The notes under the pieces were generated by a model. It saw only the letters and a program-made list of their open reading frames with translations, ran no database searches and was not told where the DNA came from. A stretch of 40,755 nucleotides of DNA from Bacillus sp. HF117_J1_D (GTDB lineage: Bacteria; Bacillota; Bacilli; Bacillales; Bacillaceae_C): NCBI GenBank assembly GCA_009928435.1, contig JAABNQ010000029.1, forward strand, positions 1 through 40,755, in the 5' to 3' direction. Of this stretch, positions 33,900-40,755 are shown in pieces. A program made the translations under genes and the position numbers. How positions within the stretch are numbered: the first letter of the stretch is position 1; each line of letters opens with the position of its first letter.

Positions 33900-34889
33900 A
33901 TGAGAAAATTAACATCGATTTTGACCATCAGTTTTTTGGGGATTGTTTTACTAATATCGGGTTGTTCTTCGAATGCCAAATCGGAAGAAAAACCTGAAAA
34001 AATCAGATTGGATTATGCTTATTATTCGCCAACAAGTTTGGTTTTGAAACAATTTGGCTTCTTGGAAGATGAGTTTAAAGATGACGGTATCACAATCGAG
34101 TGGACATTAAGCCAGGGAAGCAATAAGGCCCTCGAATTTTTAAACAGCAACAGTGTCGATTTCGGATCAGCTGCAGGAGCGGCTACATTGATATCGAAGG
34201 CAAATGGAGCGCCAATCAAAAACGTGTATATTGCCAACAAGCCGGAATGGACTGCGCTTGTAACAAGCAAGGATTCTAACATTCAATCAGTGAAAGATTT
34301 AAAAGGAAAAAAAGTTGCAGCAACTCTTGGAACTGATCCTTATATTTTTCTGCTTCGCGCTTTAGATAAAGAAGGTGTGGCAGTGGATGATGTGGAGATT
34401 GTGAACCTGCAGCATGGGGACGGAGCGACTTCACTGACAAATGGATCAGTAGATGCGTGGGCTGGACTTGATCCTCATATGGCTCGCCTTGAAATCGAAA
34501 CAGGTGCCGAATTATTTTACCGAAATCCCGACTTTAATACGTATGGATTTTTAAATGTACGGGAGGATTTTGCTGAAAAACATCCTGAATACGTACAGCG
34601 TGTCATCAAAGCCTACGAGAAAGCAAGGCAATGGATTCTTGATAATCCGGAAGAAGCGGTGAAGCTTCTAGGGGAAGAGGCAAGCATACCGGAAGATGTA
34701 GCACGCATTCAGCTCGAACGCAATGACTTTACAGAGCCTGTGCCAGGTGATGTCCAAAAAGAAGCGCTTGTAGAAGCGGGTAAAATTTTACAAGAAAGTG
34801 ATGTGATCGATTCAGGAACCGATCTTGAAGAGTTGACTTCAAAATTAATTGATCCGTCATTTGCAGAAAAAGAAATTGAAGGTAAATAA
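33900..34889 (+). CDS. ssuA: SsuA/TauA-type ABC transporter substrate-binding lipoprotein
   Basis: A 329-residue lipoprotein with lipobox Cys22 (LLISGC). The NMT1/SsuA-like fold is visible: SPTSLVLKQFGFLEDEFKDD, TIEWTLSQGSNKALEFLNSN, SVDFGSAAGAATLISKANGA, and VKDLKGKKVAATLGTDPYIF. It binds an organosulfur compound such as an alkanesulfonate, taurine or sulfonate-like molecule. It follows metY by 26 bases within the S-box operon. ATG 33900 has GGGAGAGGGAG upstream. Confidence 0.88.
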   Translation: MRKLTSILTISFLGIVLLISGCSSNAKSEEKPEKIRLDYAYYSPTSLVLKQFGFLEDEFKDDGITIEWTLSQGSNKALEFLNSNSVDFGSAAGAATLISKANGAPIKNVYIANKPEWTALVTSKDSNIQSVKDLKGKKVAATLGTDPYIFLLRALDKEGVAVDDVEIVNLQHGDGATSLTNGSVDAWAGLDPHMARLEIETGAELFYRNPDFNTYGFLNVREDFAEKHPEYVQRVIKAYEKARQWILDNPEEAVKLLGEEASIPEDVARIQLERNDFTEPVPGDVQKEALVEAGKILQESDVIDSGTDLEELTSKLIDPSFAEKEIEGK

Positions 34890-34911
34890 ACTCAGGTAGG
34901 TGAGAAGTGAA

Positions 34912-35757
34912 ATGGCAAAGCATGAAGGGGAGTTAGCATCCGTACTCGTCGCTAAAAGGCCGGCAGATAAGAAAAAAGTCCGGATAAAGAAAAGGAATTT
35001 TCAGCCGGTCATACTTGGAAGTTTACTGCCAATCATTCTTGTGGTGACGTGGGAGGCTTTAAGTCGGTTGGGAGTATTTCCATCGTATCAACTTCCGGCT
35101 CCGTCCATGATACTGGCGACCATTCAAGAAATGGCGCAGGACGGTTCCTTATGGGGGCACGTCGGCATCACAACCTACCGCGTATTTTTGGGATTCATAA
35201 TAGGAACGGCTGTTGCGGTAGTTTTAGCCTCGTTTGTCGGTTTTTATAAAAAAGCGGAATATCTTTTTGATCCGATGATCCAAGCATTCCGTTCCATCCC
35301 ATCATTGGCGTGGGTGCCATTGTTCATACTGTGGATGGGAATTGGCGAACCCTCCAAAGTGACAATGATTGCAGTTGGGGTATTTTTCCCGGTTTACTTA
35401 AATATTGTCAGCGGGATTGCAGGTGTTGACCGTAAGTTGATCGAGGTCGGAAAAATGTACGGATTAAGTACATTCCAGTTAGTGACGAGGGTGATTTTGC
35501 CTGCATCTTTGCCATCTTTCCTAGTAGGTCTGCGTAGCGGCTTGGGTTTGGGCTGGATGTTCGTTGTCGCTTCAGAATTGATGGGTGCCAGTCAGGGTTT
35601 GGGGTATTTGCTTGTCCTTGGACAGAATACACTTTCACCGGAGACGATCATTGCAAGTATCATCTTATTCGCTATCATTGGCAAATTGACTGACTGGATT
35701 CTTAAAGTTATTGAAACACGTGCACTGCATTGGCAGGATCGGCTTGTGAAGTCGTAA
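34912..35757 (+). CDS. ssuC: Aliphatic sulfonate-type ABC transporter permease (SsuC)
   Basis: A 281-residue permease. After a 30-residue basic cytoplasmic start, about six helices follow. RSIPSLAWVPLFILWMGIGE and the EAA-like loop EVGKMYGLSTFQLVTRVILP, then ASLPSFLVGLRSGLGLGWMF, are hallmarks of SsuC/TauC permeases. I start at ATG 34912, eight bases after AGGTGA; GTG 34900 overlaps that site. It sits between its binding protein and ATPase. Confidence 0.92.
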   Translation: MAKHEGELASVLVAKRPADKKKVRIKKRNFQPVILGSLLPIILVVTWEALSRLGVFPSYQLPAPSMILATIQEMAQDGSLWGHVGITTYRVFLGFIIGTAVAVVLASFVGFYKKAEYLFDPMIQAFRSIPSLAWVPLFILWMGIGEPSKVTMIAVGVFFPVYLNIVSGIAGVDRKLIEVGKMYGLSTFQLVTRVILPASLPSFLVGLRSGLGLGWMFVVASELMGASQGLGYLLVLGQNTLSPETIIASIILFAIIGKLTDWILKVIETRALHWQDRLVKS

Positions 35758-35773
35758 TTCGGAGGGGAAAAAG

Positions 35774-36523
35774 ATGGGCTTGGAATTGAAAAATGTCAGT
35801 CGGACATTTGCTGGAAAAACAGCGGTCCGGAATATCACTCTATCTGCAAAACCAGGTGAAATTATCGGAATACTGGGTACGAGCGGCTGTGGAAAGAGCA
35901 CTTTATTACGGGCGATTTCCGGGCTGGATAATGAGTATGACGGAGAAATAGCGATCAACGGCCAAACCTCAAAAGATGTTCATAACACAACAGGGTTCAT
36001 TTTCCAGGAACCGCGCCTGTTTCCTTGGATTACTGTGTTGGAAAATGTCATTTTTGGATTGAAAGGCAAAAAGGAAGAAAAAATCAGCCTTGGAAAACGA
36101 TACTTGGAAAGTGTCGGCTTAGGGGGCTGCGAAAAATTGTATCCAAGGCAATTGTCAGGCGGAATGGCACAGCGCGTTGCCATCGCCCGCGCTCTTGTCA
36201 CGTCACCGGAAATCCTTTTGCTGGATGAACCATTCAGTGCATTAGATGCTTTTACAAAAATGCAATTGCAGGATTTGCTGCTTGATATTTGGAAAGAGCA
36301 CAAAACGACGATCGTATTGGTTACACATGACATTGACGAAGCAACGTATTTATGCGACCGGATTGTTATTCTTCGGGGACAACCGGGGGAAATCGTCAAG
36401 GAACTGACAGTCGATGAAAGCCGGCCTAGGTCGAGGGGAAGTAACGTTTTAGCGGAACTGAAGACAGAGATTTTGGAAAGCCTTGATTTGAATAAAGCGG
36501 GCAAGGCGCTAATCACATCGTAA
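35774..36523 (+). CDS. ssuB: Aliphatic sulfonate-type ABC transporter ATPase (SsuB)
   Basis: A 249-residue ABC ATPase. Walker A GTSGCGKST is at 35-43, the Q-loop in TGFIFQEPRLFPWITVLENV, signature [15 protein letters not shown], Walker B ILLLDEPFSALD, and switch His in VLVTHDIDEATYLCDRIVIL. FQEPRLFPW is typical of SsuB/TauB. It energises the importer with the preceding permease. ATG 35774 follows GGAGGGGAAAAAG. Confidence 0.94.
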   Translation: MGLELKNVSRTFAGKTAVRNITLSAKPGEIIGILGTSGCGKSTLLRAISGLDNEYDGEIAINGQTSKDVHNTTGFIFQEPRLFPWITVLENVIFGLKGKKEEKISLGKRYLESVGLGGCEKLYPRQLSGGMAQRVAIARALVTSPEILLLDEPFSALDAFTKMQLQDLLLDIWKEHKTTIVLVTHDIDEATYLCDRIVILRGQPGEIVKELTVDESRPRSRGSNVLAELKTEILESLDLNKAGKALITS

Positions 36524-36534
36524 TGGGGGGATAG

Positions 36535-38217
36535 ATGATGGCTGTTCTAGAAAGGGAGATTATCGCGCCGGTTCCGGGGGCGTACAATTTGGAAAACTAT
36601 GATGCGCTACGACATACATTCTCATGGGAAGACGCAGCAAAGGAATTAAGTTTTACGAAGACCGGAAAACTGAATGCTGCCTATGAAACGATTGACCGGC
36701 ATGTCGATGAAGGATATGGAAATAAGATTGCTCTTCATTACGTGAATGGTGATGAAAGACGCTTACTTACATTTCAAGCGGTGAAGAAAAAAACAGATCA
36801 TTATGCAAGAGTTTTAAAAAGTCATGGGGTTAAAAAGGGAGACCGAGTGTTTGTATTTCTTCCGAAAACTCCAGAATGCTACATTTCCATCTTGGCGATT
36901 ATCAAAATAGGGGCCATTGCGGGGCCTTTGTTTGAAGCTTTTATGGAAGATGCGGTTAAAGACCGGATGAATGACTGTAAAGGAACTGTACTGATCACAG
37001 ACAATGAAATGGTGAAGCGAGTTCCACAAAATAATATACCTTCCCTTCACACGATTTTAGATGTAGAAGAGATTGAAAATACCACTTTTGATGATAAAAA
37101 CGATTGTGACTTGGTCGAGTGGGTGGATCTGGAGGATGGTATGCTCATTCACTACACGAGTGGATCGACCGGCAAGCCAAAAGGTGTTTTGCACGCACAT
37201 CGTGTTGTGACCCATCATCATGCTTCAGGCAAGTGGGTGCTTGATGTGAAGGATGATGATGTTTATTGGTGCACGTCCCATCCAGGATGGGTGACAGGCA
37301 GCGTATATGGACTGTTCGCCCCGTGGCTGAATCGGGCGACAATCGTGATTCAAGGCGGCCGGTTCAAAGCGGAAAACTGGTACCAGCTTATTCATGAATT
37401 GAAGGTAACAATTTGGTACAGCGCACCTACTGCGTTCCGGATGCTGCTTTCACAAGGAGAGGTGATAAAAAACTATGATCTTTCCTCATTGCGCCACGTA
37501 CTAAGTGTCGGGGAGCCCTTAAATCCTGAAGTGATTTATTGGGCTTGGGAGCAGCTAGGTGTCCGTATTCATGATACGTGGTGGATGACTGAAACAGGCG
37601 GACATTTGATCGTTAATTTGCCAGCTGAGACGATTAAACCAGGATCAATGGGGCGCCCATTCCCTGGTATCACTGTCGGGATTTTGGATGAAGATGGACA
37701 GGAGCTGCCGAGGGGCTCTGTGGGACAGCTGGCTATTCGTACGCCTTGGCCAGGATTGATGAAGGAAATCTGGGGAAATAAAGATCGATTTAACGCGTAT
37801 TTCAAGTATGATGGATGGTATGTTTCAGGAGACTTGGCTTATCAGGACGAAGACGACTATGTGTTTTTTCAAAGCCGAGATGACGATATGATCAACTCAG
37901 CCGGTGAACGGATCGGACCTTTTGAAGTGGAAAGCAAGTTAATCGAGCATCCTGCTGTCGCTGAAGCAGGAGTGATCGGAAAGCCTGATCCTATTCGCGG
38001 TGAGGTAGTGAAAGCTTTTATTACCCTAAGGACTGGCTTTTCAGAATCTAAGGAGCTACTCGAAGAAATCCGTATCTTTGTCAGAAACAATCTAGCTGCT
38101 CATTCCGCGCCAAGAGAAATAGAAGTATTGGATGAACTGCCTAAAACAGTGATCAGCGGGAAAATTTTACGCAGGCAATTGAAGGAGCTGGAGATGAATA
38201 GAACGAAGTCTTCTTAA
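36535..38217 (+). CDS. Acyl-CoA synthetase, AcsA-like (AMP-forming)
   Basis: A 560-residue adenylate-forming enzyme. The P-loop-like A3 motif YTSGSTGKPKG lies at about 206-216. The acyl-pocket/A5 motif is IHDTWWMTETGG, A7 YVSGDLAYQDEDDYVFFQSR, A8 DDDMINSAGERIGPFEVESK, and the catalytic Lys is near the end in PKTVISGKILRRQLKEL. It resembles Bacillus acetyl-CoA synthetase AcsA, and the WWMTETGG motif favours a short-chain acid. ATG 36535 or 36538 may be used, after GGGGGG. Placement between a sulfonate-type importer and a monooxygenase suggests activation of a carboxylate freed from an organosulfur compound. Confidence 0.88.
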   Translation: MMAVLEREIIAPVPGAYNLENYDALRHTFSWEDAAKELSFTKTGKLNAAYETIDRHVDEGYGNKIALHYVNGDERRLLTFQAVKKKTDHYARVLKSHGVKKGDRVFVFLPKTPECYISILAIIKIGAIAGPLFEAFMEDAVKDRMNDCKGTVLITDNEMVKRVPQNNIPSLHTILDVEEIENTTFDDKNDCDLVEWVDLEDGMLIHYTSGSTGKPKGVLHAHRVVTHHHASGKWVLDVKDDDVYWCTSHPGWVTGSVYGLFAPWLNRATIVIQGGRFKAENWYQLIHELKVTIWYSAPTAFRMLLSQGEVIKNYDLSSLRHVLSVGEPLNPEVIYWAWEQLGVRIHDTWWMTETGGHLIVNLPAETIKPGSMGRPFPGITVGILDEDGQELPRGSVGQLAIRTPWPGLMKEIWGNKDRFNAYFKYDGWYVSGDLAYQDEDDYVFFQSRDDDMINSAGERIGPFEVESKLIEHPAVAEAGVIGKPDPIRGEVVKAFITLRTGFSESKELLEEIRIFVRNNLAAHSAPREIEVLDELPKTVISGKILRRQLKELEMNRTKSS

Positions 38218-38263
38218 AACGGGGAAGATTGGAACAATCGATTTGAAAGGAGGCTGAATGACT

Positions 38264-38746
38264 ATGTTTCAAGTTAAAGCATACTCCGGAAATAAACAGG
38301 AAGACTATCAATTGCTCCTCAAGCAATTAGAGGCACTTCTCGACGGAGAAACAGATGAAACGGCATTGTTATCCAATGCGTCTGCACTATTGAATCAATT
38401 TTTGGATGAAGTGAATTGGGTTGGCTTTTATGTGTGGAAAAATGATGAGCTTGTCCTTGGACCATTTCAGGGATTACCGGCATGCACAAGAATCGCTTAC
38501 GGGAAAGGTGTGTGCGGTACTGCTGTCAAAGAACGGACAACACAGCGTATAGCTGATGTTCATCAGTTTCCGGGACATATTGCCTGTGATGCAGCAAGCA
38601 ACTCCGAAATCGTAGTCCCCATTTTCGCGAACGGAGATATTTACGGAGTGCTTGATATAGACAGTCCCATTACTGACCGATTTGATGAAATCGACCAGAA
38701 ATACCTTGAAGAATTCGTAACAATCATTGAGGGGCATTTAAATTAA
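38264..38746 (+). CDS. ytsP: GAF-domain free methionine-(R)-sulfoxide reductase
   Basis: A 160-residue GAF protein nearly collinear with B. subtilis YtsP and E. coli fRMsr. The three conserved cysteines Cys74 (GPFQGLPAC), Cys84 (GKGVCGTA) and Cys108 (FPGHIACDA) form the redox centre that reduces free Met-(R)-sulfoxide to methionine. SEIVVPIF and GVLDIDSPITDRFDE are typical. I prefer ATG 38264, ten bases after AGGAGG, since homologues begin MF.V; ATG 38258 is only four bases from the site. Its presence fits the sulfur amino acid theme of the cluster. Confidence 0.92.
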   Translation: MFQVKAYSGNKQEDYQLLLKQLEALLDGETDETALLSNASALLNQFLDEVNWVGFYVWKNDELVLGPFQGLPACTRIAYGKGVCGTAVKERTTQRIADVHQFPGHIACDAASNSEIVVPIFANGDIYGVLDIDSPITDRFDEIDQKYLEEFVTIIEGHLN

Positions 38747-38785
38747 TATTTTAAACAAAAAAAGAGCTGACTAGACGACTAGAGG

Positions 38786-38827
38786 CACTTTGTTTCATCT
38801 TCATTGGGTGGAACGAAGTGTTTTTTT
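38786..38827 (+). terminator. Rho-independent terminator after the sulfoxide reductase
   Basis: A 13-bp stem (38786-38798 with 38808-38820, a few wobble pairs), followed by seven T. It separates the first part of the sulfur cluster from the last two genes. Confidence 0.9.
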
Positions 38828-38948
38828 ATATAAATTTTGCGGTGTGGAAAATCGGGATAATGGTGCGAAGTCCGAGGCAATCGAGCGAACACCGAGATAA
38901 TTGCATAAAAAAACTAATTCTCTTTTCTTTCCAAATTGAGGTGATAGA

Positions 38949-39275
38949 GTGGGAGTTTCATTTTTGAACAAAGAAACATTCAGTTTGCCTGATTTGCAAT
39001 TTTACAGGTGGTGCGGTTTAAAGTATGGGATCAATCGTGGAATATACAATACGATCGAAGCACTTCTTTTTGAAAAGGGCTATATCGACGTGTATGAACG
39101 CCGTTTCGCTTTGATCAGGTTTCTTGAATATTCGTTAAAGGAGGACCTGTACGACGAAAAAGCCAAGGCGATGAAGTTTGGCCGAGGAAATCTAACAGTA
39201 ATGGTAAATGAGTTCGTGGATGGGCAAGCGAAAAGGAAAATTAATTTGCAATGCAAAGGAGACGGCCTAATATGA
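38949..39275 (+). CDS. Hypothetical 108-residue protein upstream of the flavin monooxygenase
   Basis: A small, probably soluble, mildly basic protein, not recognised. It reads FLNKETFSLPDLQFYRWCGL, KYGINRGIYNTIEALLFEKG, YIDVYERRFALIRFLEYSLK and GNLTVMVNEFVDGQAKRKIN; helical in the middle with a beta-rich end. GTG 38949 follows TTGAGGTGATA. Its stop overlaps the monooxygenase start in ATGA, so the two are cotranslated. A partner role for the monooxygenase (flavin supply or regulation) is only inference. Confidence 0.7.
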   Translation: MGVSFLNKETFSLPDLQFYRWCGLKYGINRGIYNTIEALLFEKGYIDVYERRFALIRFLEYSLKEDLYDEKAKAMKFGRGNLTVMVNEFVDGQAKRKINLQCKGDGLI

Positions 39276-40654
39276 CAAAAAAAAGAATCTATTTGAATGC
39301 TTTCGAGATGAATTGCGTCGGACACCAGTCACCAGGCTTATGGAGACATCCGGAAGATCAATCCGAGCGCTATAAAGACCTTGATTATTGGGTTGACCTT
39401 GCAAAAACTTTGGAAAAAGGGCGTTTTGATGGAATTTTTATTGCGGATGTCATCGGCATTTATGATGTGTATAGGAATGATAAAGCAGTCTCGCTCAGAG
39501 AAGCGACGCAGGTTCCGGTTAACGACCCAATGATGCTAGTTTCGGCAATGGCTCATGCGACAGAACATTTGGGATTCGGCATCACCTGCTCTACGACATT
39601 CGAACATCCCTATACGTTCGCCCGAAGGATGTCGACATTAGATCATTTGACAAAGGGGCGGATTGCTTGGAATATTGTCACTTCTTATTTGGAAAGCGGA
39701 ACAAAAAATATTGAAATTGGAGATAAGTTCCAGCATAGTGAACGGTATGCCATTGCTGATGAATATATGGAAGTCTGTTATAAATTATGGGAAGGAAGCT
39801 GGGAAGAAGACGCTGTCGTAAGGGACAGAGTAAGGGGGATCTTTACTGATTCGGAGAAAGTACACGGAATAAGTCATCACGGAAAATACTTTGATGTGCC
39901 TGGCATCCATTTATGTGAACCGTCTCCACAGAGAACTCCCGTTTTATACCAAGCAGGCGGATCGCCTACCGGCAGGAAATTTGCAGCAAAGCATGCGGAA
40001 TGTACTTTTGTTTCAGGGCCCGCCAAAGGTCCGACTGCTTCTTATGTAAAAAATTTGAGGGAGCTAGCTGAAAAGGAAGGCAGAGATCCGCAATCTGTAA
40101 AGGTATTTGCTTTGATGACGCCGATTGTAGGCCGGACAGAGGAGGAGGCCTGGAGCAAATACGAAGAGCTGACGAAATATATTAGCTACGACGGCGCATT
40201 GGCATTAATAGGAGGTTGGACCGGACTTGACTTCTCCGACTATCATCCTGATGACGAAGTAGAATATATTGAAACTAACGCTATTAAATCATGGTTAAAA
40301 ATGTTGACTGCATCAAGACCTGATAAAAAATGGACGGTTCGGGAATTAGCGAATTTTGTAGGTGTAGGTGGAATGGGGCCCGTTGCAGTAGGAACCCCAG
40401 AACAAATTGCTGATACATTGGAAGAATGGGTGGAGGAAACAGATATTGATGGTTTCAATCTTGCTTATGCACAAGCACCTGGAACTTTCGAAGACTTTGT
40501 GGAACTGGTTTCTCCTGAATTGCAAAAACGGGGAGTTTTGAAGAAGGAATATACGGAAGGGACTTTCCGTGAAAAGTTGTTTGGAAAAGGAAAGGCACGT
40601 TTACCGGAAGAACATTCGGGAGCGGGATACCGCAGAGCAGGTTTTTATGTTTAA
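39272..40654 (+). CDS. NtaA/SnaA/DszA-family FMN-dependent monooxygenase
   Basis: A 460-residue bacterial luciferase-like (LLM class) monooxygenase of the two-component type that uses FMNH2 from a separate reductase. Diagnostic segments are KRIYLNAFEMNCVGHQSPGL, ATEHLGFGITCSTTFEHPYT, FARRMSTLDHLTKGRIAWNI followed by VTSYLESGTKN, and PVLYQAGGSPTGRKFAAKHA. Relatives oxidise nitrilotriacetate, dibenzothiophene sulfone or alkyl sulfur compounds. With the SsuABC-type importer and MetY nearby, an organosulfur desulfonation or C-S cleavage role is likely. ATG 39272 follows AAAGGAG by ten bases. No flavin reductase gene is visible. Confidence 0.9.
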   Translation: MTKKRIYLNAFEMNCVGHQSPGLWRHPEDQSERYKDLDYWVDLAKTLEKGRFDGIFIADVIGIYDVYRNDKAVSLREATQVPVNDPMMLVSAMAHATEHLGFGITCSTTFEHPYTFARRMSTLDHLTKGRIAWNIVTSYLESGTKNIEIGDKFQHSERYAIADEYMEVCYKLWEGSWEEDAVVRDRVRGIFTDSEKVHGISHHGKYFDVPGIHLCEPSPQRTPVLYQAGGSPTGRKFAAKHAECTFVSGPAKGPTASYVKNLRELAEKEGRDPQSVKVFALMTPIVGRTEEEAWSKYEELTKYISYDGALALIGGWTGLDFSDYHPDDEVEYIETNAIKSWLKMLTASRPDKKWTVRELANFVGVGGMGPVAVGTPEQIADTLEEWVEETDIDGFNLAYAQAPGTFEDFVELVSPELQKRGVLKKEYTEGTFREKLFGKGKARLPEEHSGAGYRRAGFYV

Positions 40655-40673
40655 GATATTTAATAAATTAAAG

Positions 40674-40704
40674 TAGGGCTTCGCGGGTGCGAAGCTCCTA
40701 TTTT
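40674..40704 (+). terminator. Rho-independent terminator after the monooxygenase
   Basis: TAGG-GCTTCGC, loop GGGT, GCGAAGC-T-CCTA (40674-40700, one bulged base), then TTTT. The intron-like sequence begins right after the T-run. Confidence 0.88.
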
Positions 40705-40755
40705 GTGCGCTTGGCAGCGCATCGTTCTTAAGGGTGAAAGTCCCTGACACGCCGC
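40705..40755 (+). mobile_element. 5' end of a group IIC intron (runs off the window)
   Basis: GTGCGCTTGGCAGCGCATCG, then TTCTTAAGGGTGAAAGTCCC and TGACACGCCGC, closely follows the 5' end of known group IIC introns as I remember the Oceanobacillus iheyensis one (GUGUGCCCGGCAUGGGUGC, then AUAGGGUGAGAGUCCC). The position, immediately after a terminator hairpin and T-run, is the typical insertion site of class C introns. The intron-encoded reverse transcriptase would lie beyond the right edge. Confidence 0.75.

Noticed and set aside
35980-36516. 178-codon frame antisense to ssuB
   Set aside because: A shadow of the ABC ATPase gene; no start signal and low-complexity composition.
38840-38905. AATCGGGATAATGGTGCGAAG stretch as another copy of the AATCGGGC element
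   Set aside because: Only the first seven bases agree; the GAATAAGG part and the hairpin are absent.

Overview
The window looks like a chromosomal segment from a low-to-mid-GC Bacillaceae bacterium. The evidence is AAGGAGG-type ribosome binding sites with frequent TTG and GTG starts, a groES-groEL operon with a perfect CIRCE operator and the B. subtilis-like neighbours ydiL and ydiK, S-box (SAM-I) riboswitches, and a Pho-type 11-bp repeat array in front of a C-P lyase operon.

Layout. (1) 75-4539, minus strand: ydiL-ydiK membrane genes, an AEC-family permease, and a polar amino acid ABC importer (binding lipoprotein, permease, ATPase). (2) 4654-6847: groES-groEL with CIRCE and a terminator. 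(3) 6850-10200: an accessory stretch of single genes all on the plus strand (RlmA-type rRNA methyltransferase, GNAT acetyltransferase, a decayed gene, a frameshifted small membrane protein, a DinB-fold protein). They are separated by a recurring AATCGGGC...GAATAAGG motif, giving a cassette-like organisation with no visible recombinase. (4) 10205-13891: a compact HscC-like Hsp70, J-like/TPR membrane protein and DUF1266 protein operon, resembling the E. coli hscC/djl/ybeR-U neighbourhood. (5) 14008-25875: the phosphonate system, made of phnF, phnGHIJKM, a hexapeptide transferase, phnL, a PHP-domain enzyme and the importer phnDCEE. phnN and phnP are absent; the PHP enzyme probably processes the cyclic ribose phosphate. 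Five 11-bp-spaced TTTACA-like repeats suggest PhoP control. (6) 26067-29694, minus strand: a GyrI-like protein, an ABC-2/Pip-like permease with a TetR regulator and two matching operators, and a nitronate monooxygenase. (7) 29838-31575: an MFS transporter and an unknown partner. (8) 31640-40654: a sulfur cluster under two tandem SAM-I riboswitches. It holds MetY fused to a CoA-binding domain, an SsuABC-type importer, an acyl-CoA synthetase, free methionine-(R)-sulfoxide reductase, an unknown small protein and an NtaA/DszA-family flavin monooxygenase. (9) The right edge (40705 on) matches the 5' end of a group IIC intron placed directly behind a terminator hairpin.

The most interesting items are the motif-separated cassette-like array behind groEL, the Hsp70/J-like/DUF1266 module, the tandem S-boxes driving a MetY-CoA-binding fusion, the PHP enzyme replacing PhnP/PhnN, the group IIC intron start, and the recurring GGGGTCAGACCCC palindrome, one copy of which forms the last codons of tetR. 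All calls are from reading sequence and remembered family features; no database search was run.
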